DNA of 13,666 nt from the NCBI GenBank assembly GCA_900552735.1, contig USBA01000031.1, positions 1 through 13,666 on the forward strand, in the 5' to 3' direction. This DNA is from an uncultured Collinsella sp. Its GTDB lineage: Bacteria; Actinomycetota; Coriobacteriia; Coriobacteriales; Coriobacteriaceae. Position 1 is the stretch's first letter. Every line of letters starts with the position of its first letter. The notes under the pieces are model-generated. The model did not search any database and was not told where the DNA came from. It worked only from the letters and a program-made list of their open reading frames with translations. Both the position numbers and the translations under genes were made by a program. Below are positions 8,137 through 13,666 of the stretch, one piece after another.

Positions 8137-9579
8137 ATGGACCAGACCGTACCCGCATACGCCGCCGAGGTGGCCGATTACGGGCGCAGCCGCGACCCCG
8201 AGCCGGGTGAGGGCGCGCTCGTTAAAAACGTGCGCCCCGAATCGCCCGCATGGGATGTGGGTATCGAGCCGGGCATGCGCGTGCTCACGGTCAACGGCGA
8301 GCAGCTGACCGATATGATCGTGTGGCTCTGGGAGGCAGATGACGACACCGTCGAGCTGGAGGTATTCGACCCGCGCGACGACACCGTCACCCCCGTCGAG
8401 CTTGACCGCTTTCCCGGCGAGGACTGGGGTCTGGAGTTCGATGGCCCCATCTTCGATGGCATGCGTACCTGCGTAAACGCCTGCGTGTTCTGCTTTATGA
8501 CCATGCTGCCCAAGGGCGGTCGCTCCACGCTCTACATCCGCGATGACGACTACCGTCTGAGCTTTTTGCAGGGCAACTTTGTCACGCTGACCAACCTTTC
8601 CGACGAGGACGTGCAAAACGTCATCGACCGCAACATGAGCCCCATGAACGTGTCGGTCCACGCCGTGAGCCCCGAAGTCCGCCGCCGCATGATGGGCCGC
8701 AACGCCCAGCGCGGCATGGATGTGCTCGAGACCATCATGGATGCTGGGATTGAGATCCACGCGCAGATCGTACTGTGCCCTGGCATGAACGACGGCGAGG
8801 AGCTGGAAAAGACCCTGCGCTTTTGCGAGGAACACGAGCAAATCACGAGCCTGGGCATCGTTCCGCTGGGCTTTACCAAGCACCAGAACCGTTTTAGCTG
8901 GTCATACAGCGACAAACCTGAGCTCGCGCGCGAGACCATTGCCATGATCCGTCCCTACCAGGATCGTGCTTACGAGCGCTTTGGCCGCCACACCTTCCAG
9001 ATGAGCGACGAGTTCTATCTGGACGCCGGCATCGAGCCTCCCGAGGCGGACTTTTACGACGGCTACCCGCAGTACTACGACGGCATCGGCATGATTCGCT
9101 CGTATCTGGACGAGACCGATGACGTGCTTGCCGCCGACGCCGAGCGTCTGGCCCACGTCCGCGCTGGCATCGCCGAGCGCAGCCAGCGCCTCCTGTGCCT
9201 CTCCGGCGCCAGCGCGCGCGATACGGTGGCGCGTTTTGTGGAGTCTCCGCAGGGCCTTGCCGGTACCGTCACGGCAATCAAAAACCGTTACTTTGGCGGC
9301 AACGTGGACGTGACCGGCCTCATTGTCGCGTGTGACATTCTGGAGCAGCTGCCGCAGGACCTCTCTGGGGTTATGCTCTTTGTGCCTAAGCTCATGTTCA
9401 ACGCCGACGGTATGACCCTTGACGAGTATCATCGTGACGAATTACTCGCACGCCTTACCGGTCGCGGCGCCGAGGTTCATGTGGTATCGACCATGCCGCA
9501 TGAGCTGCTCGATACCCTGGAGCACATCCTTGGCATAACGCCCGCAAATTCAACTATCCCCGCTGACCCTACCCATTAA
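8137..9579 (+). CDS. DUF512 family protein: PDZ-like domain plus radical-SAM-type Fe-S domain
   Basis: A 480-residue protein of the DUF512 family (COG1625 type), whose biochemical role is not established to my knowledge. A PDZ-like module spans about 26-82 (SPAWDVGIEPGMRVLTVNGE). Next is a radical-SAM-type cluster motif CX3CX2C at Cys112, Cys116 and Cys119, then family blocks LPKGGR (124-129), DDDYRLSFL (136-144) and GNFVTLTN (146-153). The barrel continues through MNVSVHAVSPEVRRRMMGR. The C-terminal DUF512 domain fills roughly 270-470 and includes FYLDAG. In many Gram-positive genomes this family lies directly beside der, as here, hinting at a link to ribosome assembly or translation; that is inference. 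ATG 8137 is preferred. The only AAGGAG (8117-8122) is 14 bases away, so coupling to ispH termination is likely. A TTG at 8125 is in frame but only 2 bases from that site. Confidence 0.88.
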   Translation: MDQTVPAYAAEVADYGRSRDPEPGEGALVKNVRPESPAWDVGIEPGMRVLTVNGEQLTDMIVWLWEADDDTVELEVFDPRDDTVTPVELDRFPGEDWGLEFDGPIFDGMRTCVNACVFCFMTMLPKGGRSTLYIRDDDYRLSFLQGNFVTLTNLSDEDVQNVIDRNMSPMNVSVHAVSPEVRRRMMGRNAQRGMDVLETIMDAGIEIHAQIVLCPGMNDGEELEKTLRFCEEHEQITSLGIVPLGFTKHQNRFSWSYSDKPELARETIAMIRPYQDRAYERFGRHTFQMSDEFYLDAGIEPPEADFYDGYPQYYDGIGMIRSYLDETDDVLAADAERLAHVRAGIAERSQRLLCLSGASARDTVARFVESPQGLAGTVTAIKNRYFGGNVDVTGLIVACDILEQLPQDLSGVMLFVPKLMFNADGMTLDEYHRDELLARLTGRGAEVHVVSTMPHELLDTLEHILGITPANSTIPADPTH

Positions 9580-9589
9580 AGGAGAGCAG

Positions 9590-10924
9590 ATGAAACCTAT
9601 CGTCGCCGTCGTCGGACGCCCCAACGTGGGCAAGTCCACGCTCGTTAACCGCCTGGCCCAGACCTCGGACGCCATCGTCCACGAGTCTCGCGGCGTCACG
9701 CGCGACCGCTCGTATCACACGGCCGATTGGAACGGCCGCGAGTTCACCATCGTCGACACGGGCGGTATCGAGCCGCTCAAGAGCGACGACGTCTTTGCCA
9801 CGTCCATCCGCGACCAGGCGCTCGCCGCCGCCGAGGAAGCCGCCGTCATCCTGTTTGTGGTCGATGGCCGCACCGGCGTCACCGAGGAGGACGAGTCGGT
9901 CGCCCGCATGCTCAAGCGCTGCGACAAGCCGGTCTTTTTGCTGGTGAACAAGCTGGACAACCCCGATCGCGAGAACGACAGCATCTGGGAGTTCTATTCG
10001 CTCGGCATCGGCGAGCCCACACCGCTCTCGGCCCTGCACGGCCACGGCACCGGCGACCTGCTCGACGACATCGTGGCCCTGTTGCCCGAGGAGGAGGACG
10101 AGATCGCCGCCGAGTTCCCCGATGCGCTGAACGTGGCCATCATCGGCCGTCCCAACGCCGGTAAGTCCTCGCTGTTTAACCGCATCCTGGGCGCCGACCG
10201 CTCCATCGTGTCCAACATCGCCGGCACCACGCGCGATGCCATCGACACCGTCGTCGAGCGCGACGGCAAGCACTACCGCATGGTCGACACCGCGGGTATT
10301 CGCAAGAAGAGCACCGTGTACGAGAACATCGAGTACTACTCCATGGTCCGCGGCCTGCGCGCCATCGACCGCGCCGACGTGGCGTTGCTTGTCGTCGACG
10401 CCTCCGTGGGCGTCACCGAGCAGGACCAGAAGGTCATGGGCTTGGCCATCGAGCGCGGCTGCGCCATCGTGGTGCTGCTCAACAAGTGGGATCTGCTCGA
10501 CGACGACCGCAAGCGCGAGGCCTGCATGGAGACCGTCGACCGCCGTCTGGGCGTCATGGCTCCCTGGGCCCAGTACCTGCGCATCTCGGCTCTAACCGGC
10601 CGCAGCGTGGAGAAGATCTGGGCGATGGTCGACGCGGCCGAAAAGACGCGTTCGCAAAAGATCACCACCTCGCGCCTCAACACGTTCCTCACCGACCTGC
10701 GCGAGTTTGGCCACACCGTGGTGGATGGCAAGCGCCGCCTGCGTATGCACTATGTGACCCAGACGGGCGTCAACCCGCCGACGTTTACGTTCTTCGTCAA
10801 CCACAGCGACCTGGTCAACGACACCTACCAGCGCTACGTGGAGAACCGCATGCGCTCGACCTTCGACTTTGCCGGCACGCCCATTCGACTCTTCTTTAGG
10901 AAGAAGGAGCAAAAGGATGCATAA
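9590..10924 (+). CDS. der: Ribosome biogenesis GTPase Der (EngA)
   Basis: A 444-residue double GTPase. G domain 1 has P-loop GRPNVGKST (9-17), DTGGIEP and NKLDN. G domain 2 has GRPNAGKSS (from 186), DTAGIRKK and NKWDL. An acidic linker (EEEDEIAAEF, about 166-178) joins them. The C-terminal KH-like domain begins near LNTFLTDL and ends at IRLFFRKKEQ. Two tandem G domains plus the KH-like end are unique to Der, which binds 50S precursors and is essential for large-subunit maturation. The length is typical. The start follows AAAGGAGA. The last 8 bases overlap plsY, and the ribosome site of plsY lies in the final der codons, so expression of plsY is probably coupled to der translation. Confidence 0.97.
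   Translation: MKPIVAVVGRPNVGKSTLVNRLAQTSDAIVHESRGVTRDRSYHTADWNGREFTIVDTGGIEPLKSDDVFATSIRDQALAAAEEAAVILFVVDGRTGVTEEDESVARMLKRCDKPVFLLVNKLDNPDRENDSIWEFYSLGIGEPTPLSALHGHGTGDLLDDIVALLPEEEDEIAAEFPDALNVAIIGRPNAGKSSLFNRILGADRSIVSNIAGTTRDAIDTVVERDGKHYRMVDTAGIRKKSTVYENIEYYSMVRGLRAIDRADVALLVVDASVGVTEQDQKVMGLAIERGCAIVVLLNKWDLLDDDRKREACMETVDRRLGVMAPWAQYLRISALTGRSVEKIWAMVDAAEKTRSQKITTSRLNTFLTDLREFGHTVVDGKRRLRMHYVTQTGVNPPTFTFFVNHSDLVNDTYQRYVENRMRSTFDFAGTPIRLFFRKKEQKDA
10904..10909 (+). promoter_or_regulatory. Ribosome binding site deciding the plsY start
   Basis: AAGGAG lies 7 bases before ATG 10917, within the last codons of der. It rules out the upstream in-frame ATG at 10869, which would add 16 Arg/Ser-rich residues read from der sequence and lacks such a site. 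Confidence 0.75.
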
Positions 10925-11600
10925 TCCGATTCTGCTGACCGCCATCTGCGCCGTGCTCTCGTTCTTTATCGGAGCGATTCCGTTTGGCTTGATCCTGGGC
11001 CGCGTGTTCAACCACACCGATATTCGCAAGGCGGGCTCCGGCAACATCGGCACCACCAACGCCCTGCGCGTAGCCGGCCCCAAGGTGGCCGCGCTTACGC
11101 TGCTGCTTGACTGCCTTAAGGGCGCTATCTGCGTTCTTATCGCCCGTCCACTCATCGCGGGCGTGGGCTATGGCTTCCCCGTGAGCATCATGGCGCCTGG
11201 AGCCCCCGGCGACTGGATGCTCGGCGTCATATGCCTGGCAGCGGTGTGGGGCCACATCTTCTCGCCCTACCTCAACTTCCATGGCGGCAAGGGTATCGCC
11301 GTGGGCTTGGGCGTTATCCTCGCCTGGTACTGGCCCATCGGACTTTCGCTGCTGGGCATGTTTATCGTGGCCGTCGCCATCACCAAGTTTGTGTCGGTGG
11401 GCTCACTCGCCGCTGCCATCGGTCTTCCCATCGCTGCTTGCGCGGTCTTTCCGTACAGCAGCCTGGGGCTCAAGTTCTGTATGGCGATGATCGGCATCAC
11501 CGTGGTGTGGGCCCATCGCTCGAATGTCCAAAAGCTCATGACCGGTAAGGAGTCCAAGCTCTCGTTTACCAAGCGCGTCACCGAACCCGACGATAAGTAG
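10917..11600 (+). CDS. plsY: Glycerol-3-phosphate acyltransferase PlsY
   Basis: A 227-residue polytopic membrane enzyme that transfers an acyl group from acyl-phosphate to glycerol-3-phosphate, giving lysophosphatidic acid. All three cytoplasmic motifs are present: AGSGNIGTTN after helix 1, GHIFSPYLNFHGGKGIA in the middle, and HRSNVQKLMTGKESK near the C-terminus. Helix 1 is ICAVLSFFIGAIPFGLILG. It is longer than the usual roughly 200 residues, because of an extra Gly/Pro-rich loop (about 80-100, containing IMAPGAPGDWM) before the middle motif, and a short charged tail. Ala is the more common residue at the second-to-last position of motif I, but Thr also occurs in the family. It overlaps der by 8 bases and is followed 9 bases later by gpsA, which makes its acceptor substrate. 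Confidence 0.95.
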   Translation: MHNPILLTAICAVLSFFIGAIPFGLILGRVFNHTDIRKAGSGNIGTTNALRVAGPKVAALTLLLDCLKGAICVLIARPLIAGVGYGFPVSIMAPGAPGDWMLGVICLAAVWGHIFSPYLNFHGGKGIAVGLGVILAWYWPIGLSLLGMFIVAVAITKFVSVGSLAAAIGLPIAACAVFPYSSLGLKFCMAMIGITVVWAHRSNVQKLMTGKESKLSFTKRVTEPDDK

Positions 11601-11609
11601 GAGAGAGTC

Positions 11610-12617
11610 ATGAATGTTGCGCTGATTGGCTCTGGCTCCTGGGGAACCGCCGTCGCCGGCCTTGCTGCCGCGCGTGCCGAGCGCGTGACCATGTGGGCCC
11701 ACAGTGAGCAGACGGCCGCCGGCATCAATAGCGAGCACCGCAACCCCCGCTACCTTGTGGGCTACGAGCTGCCGGAAAACGTGGTAGCAACGACCGAGCT
11801 CGCCCAGGCGCTCAACGACGCCGATGCCATCATCTTTGCCGTGCCCTCCACGCACCTGCGCAGCGTATGCCATCAAGCGGCACCTTGTATCGCCACCGAC
11901 ACCCCGGTGCTCTGCCTCACCAAGGGCATTGAGCCCGAGTCCGGCCTGCTCATGAGCGAGGTCATCGCCAGCGAGATCGGCAACGAGGCACGTGTTGCGG
12001 CGCTCTCGGGCCCCAACCATGCCGAGGAGATCTGCCGCGGCGGACTTTCTGCCGCCGTCATCGCCAGCAAAGATCCGCAGATAGGGGAGACCTTTAAGGA
12101 CCTGCTCCTGTCCACGGCCTTCCGCATCTACCTGTCGCAGGACATGACCGGCGTCGAGGTCTGCGGCGCCATGAAAAATGTCATCGCCATCGTGTGCGGC
12201 ATCTCCGCCGGCACCGGCGCAGGCGACAACACGCTCGCCCTCATCATGACGCGTGGCCTAGCCGAGATCAGCCGTCTGGTGCACGCCCGCGGCGGTCAAG
12301 CTATGACCTGCATGGGACTTGCCGGCATGGGCGACCTCATTGCCACCTGCACCTCGGAGCATTCGCGCAACCGCACCTTTGGCTACGAGTTTGCCCACGG
12401 CGTGTCGCTCGACGAGTATCAGACGCGCACGCATATGGTGGTCGAAGGCGCCGTCGCCGCCCGCAGCGTCAGCGAGCTTGCCCGTTCACTGGGCGTAGAC
12501 ATTCCGCTCACCTTTGCCGTCGAGCAAACGCTCTACAACGGTGTTACTTTGGATAGGGCGCTCGAGATTCTCACCGACCGCGTCCCTTCTCAAGAGTTCT
12601 ACGGACTCACCGACTAG
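11610..12617 (+). CDS. gpsA: NAD(P)-dependent glycerol-3-phosphate dehydrogenase
   Basis: A 335-residue soluble dehydrogenase that reduces dihydroxyacetone phosphate to sn-glycerol-3-phosphate for phospholipid synthesis. The N-terminal Rossmann motif is GSGSWGTA (7-14). LTKGIEP, ALSGPNHAEEI and CGAMKNVIAI follow, the last carrying Lys189 at the catalytic lysine position. The substrate-binding region AGTGAGDNTLALIMTRGL and the later GLAGMGDLIATCTS block are also diagnostic. Length is typical. The start has AGGAGA 5 bases upstream. Directly behind plsY, it forms a substrate-producer and substrate-user pair that is common in Clostridia and relatives. Confidence 0.97.
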   Translation: MNVALIGSGSWGTAVAGLAAARAERVTMWAHSEQTAAGINSEHRNPRYLVGYELPENVVATTELAQALNDADAIIFAVPSTHLRSVCHQAAPCIATDTPVLCLTKGIEPESGLLMSEVIASEIGNEARVAALSGPNHAEEICRGGLSAAVIASKDPQIGETFKDLLLSTAFRIYLSQDMTGVEVCGAMKNVIAIVCGISAGTGAGDNTLALIMTRGLAEISRLVHARGGQAMTCMGLAGMGDLIATCTSEHSRNRTFGYEFAHGVSLDEYQTRTHMVVEGAVAARSVSELARSLGVDIPLTFAVEQTLYNGVTLDRALEILTDRVPSQEFYGLTD

Positions 12618-12635
12618 CGCAGAAAGGCTTCTACC

Positions 12636-13307
12636 ATGGGTTCCATCAAAATCGCTCCGTCCGTCCTTTCGGCCGACATGACCAACCTCAAGGGCGAGCT
12701 CGACAAGATCGCCGGTGCCGACTATGTGCACTTCGACGTTATGGACGGTCACTTTACCGGCAACCTCACCTTTGGCGTTGACATCCTTAAGGCCGTCAAG
12801 CGCTCCACCGACGTGCCGGTCGATGCGCACCTGATGGTGTCGAACCCCGACGAGACCGTCGATTGGTATGCCGACGCCGGTGCCGATATGATCACCGTGC
12901 ACTACGAGGCTTCCACGCACTTGCACCGCACGCTCACCCATCTGCAGCAGCGCGGCGTCAAGTCCGGCGTGGTGCTCAACCCCGCAACGCCCGTCTGCGT
13001 TCTCGAGAGCATCATCGACGTTGTCGACATGGTGCTGCTCATGAGCGTGAACCCCGGCTTTGGCGGCCAGAGCTTTATCCCCGGTACCATCGCCAAACTC
13101 CACGAGCTCAAGGCCATGTGCGAGCGCCACGGCGTGTCGCCCATGATCGAGGTCGACGGCGGCATTTCTTCCAAGAACATTGCCGAGGTCGTCAAGGCTG
13201 GCGCCAACGTGCTCGTAGCCGGCTCCGCCGTATTTAAGTCCGAAGATCCCGCCGCCGAGGTTGCGCTGCTGCAGAAGCTGGGCAATGAGGCCGCACAGGA
13301 GGCATAA
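12636..13307 (+). CDS. rpe: Ribulose-phosphate 3-epimerase
   Basis: A 223-residue TIM-barrel epimerase of the pentose phosphate pathway, interconverting ribulose-5-phosphate and xylulose-5-phosphate. The N-terminal IAPSVLSAD carries Ser9. Metal ligands appear as His32 and Asp34 (VHFDVMDG), His65 (VDAHLMVS) and Asp174 (IEVDGGIS); Asp34 and Asp174 also match the two acid-base catalysts. The loop VNPGFGGQSFIP is diagnostic. The length is normal. GAAAGG lies 8 bases before the ATG. It follows gpsA by 18 bases. No shared pathway with gpsA is evident beyond central sugar-phosphate metabolism. Confidence 0.96.
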   Translation: MGSIKIAPSVLSADMTNLKGELDKIAGADYVHFDVMDGHFTGNLTFGVDILKAVKRSTDVPVDAHLMVSNPDETVDWYADAGADMITVHYEASTHLHRTLTHLQQRGVKSGVVLNPATPVCVLESIIDVVDMVLLMSVNPGFGGQSFIPGTIAKLHELKAMCERHGVSPMIEVDGGISSKNIAEVVKAGANVLVAGSAVFKSEDPAAEVALLQKLGNEAAQEA

Positions 13308-13313
13308 ACCCTT

Positions 13314-13666
13314 ATGACCGCAGGTCAAAACCGCATACCCGTAAATCTTGACTACGCCGCCTCGACGCCCATGCGCGCCGAGGCGCTCCTTGCGCAGCGC
13401 GAGTACGACGACAGCGAGCTTGCCGGCGTCAACCCCAACTCGCTGCATTCGCTCGGCCGCAAGGCCGCTGCGCGCCTGGAAGTGGCGCGTCGCGAGATCA
13501 CCCGCAGCTTTGGCGCGCGCGTCCGCCCGTCCGAGATTGTCCTGACCAACGGCGGCACCGAAGCCAACCAGCTGGCGCTGCTCGGTCTTGCCGAGGGCGC
13601 TCGTCAGCGCGATCGCAAGCGCGATCGTGTAATCGTTTCGGCCATCGAGCACGATTCGATTCTGGA
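13314..13666 (+). CDS. Cysteine desulfurase / class V aminotransferase, 5' part (cut by the window edge)
   Basis: The frame is open from ATG 13314 to the window end, giving 117 complete codons, about 30% of a usual 380-400-residue protein. NLDYAASTPMR near the N-terminus, NPNSLHSLGRKAA, EIVLTNGGTEANQLAL and VIVSAIEHDSIL are the ordered blocks of NifS/IscS-like PLP enzymes that remove sulfur from cysteine for Fe-S clusters or tRNA thiolation. The PLP lysine and the active-site cysteine loop lie beyond the window, so the subfamily (IscS, NifS or a tRNA-thiolation partner) cannot be decided. AGGAGG (13297-13302) in the end of rpe is 11 bases upstream, somewhat far but acceptable. The gap from rpe is 6 bases. 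Confidence 0.88.
   Translation, partial: MTAGQNRIPVNLDYAASTPMRAEALLAQREYDDSELAGVNPNSLHSLGRKAAARLEVARREITRSFGARVRPSEIVLTNGGTEANQLALLGLAEGARQRDRKRDRVIVSAIEHDSIL

Noticed and set aside
10869..10916. 16-codon upstream extension of plsY
   Set aside because: It lies inside der, and the AAGGAG at 10904-10909 points to ATG 10917. The natural PlsY N-terminus is the first membrane helix.
12486..13652. Long open frame on the - strand (388 codons)
   Set aside because: Antisense shadow of gpsA, rpe and the cysteine desulfurase. No recognisable motif, and it crosses three genes with clear catalytic residues.

Overview
The window is a dense, GC-rich stretch of bacterial core chromosome. Every gene I can support lies on the + strand, and most adjacent genes overlap or sit within 20 bases of each other. 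The gene content and order (site-2 protease, scpA, scpB, rluB, cmk, plsC, ispH, a PDZ/radical-SAM DUF512 protein, der, plsY, gpsA) mix Clostridia-like and Actinobacteria-like arrangements. With the high GC, this suggests the class Coriobacteriia, plausibly Collinsella. That assignment is inference from gene order and base composition, not from a marker gene or a search.

Layout: (1) 3-119, a tRNA-Ala(GGC) and its intrinsic terminator. (2) 151-3160, an ABC-F ATPase, a small membrane protein whose GTG start lies inside the end of the ABC-F gene, and a compact M50 site-2 protease. (3) 3161-3244, the longest intergenic gap (84 bases), with a weak promoter-like pair and small hairpins. (4) 3245-5747, scpA, scpB and rluB. 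(5) 5814-9579, cmk, plsC, ispH and the DUF512 protein, with gaps of 2-3 bases. (6) 9590-13307, der, plsY, gpsA and rpe. (7) 13314 to the window edge, the first third of a cysteine desulfurase.

Functionally the block combines chromosome segregation (ScpA/ScpB, partners of SMC), ribosome work (RluB on 23S rRNA, Der in 50S assembly, ABC-F probably on translating ribosomes), pyrimidine nucleotide supply (Cmk), isoprenoid synthesis (IspH) and membrane phospholipid synthesis. In the last pathway GpsA makes sn-glycerol-3-phosphate, PlsY adds the first acyl chain, and a PlsC-family enzyme would add the second to give phosphatidic acid. PlsX, which makes the acyl-phosphate for PlsY, is not in the window.

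I see no mobile element, CRISPR array, phage gene, toxin-antitoxin pair or defence island. I do not see a clear new multi-gene system. The best leads are the DUF512 PDZ/radical-SAM protein next to der, a PlsC homologue with Glu in place of the usual Asp of its HX4D motif, the unassigned 98-residue membrane protein between the ABC-F and protease genes, and the structured scpA leader.
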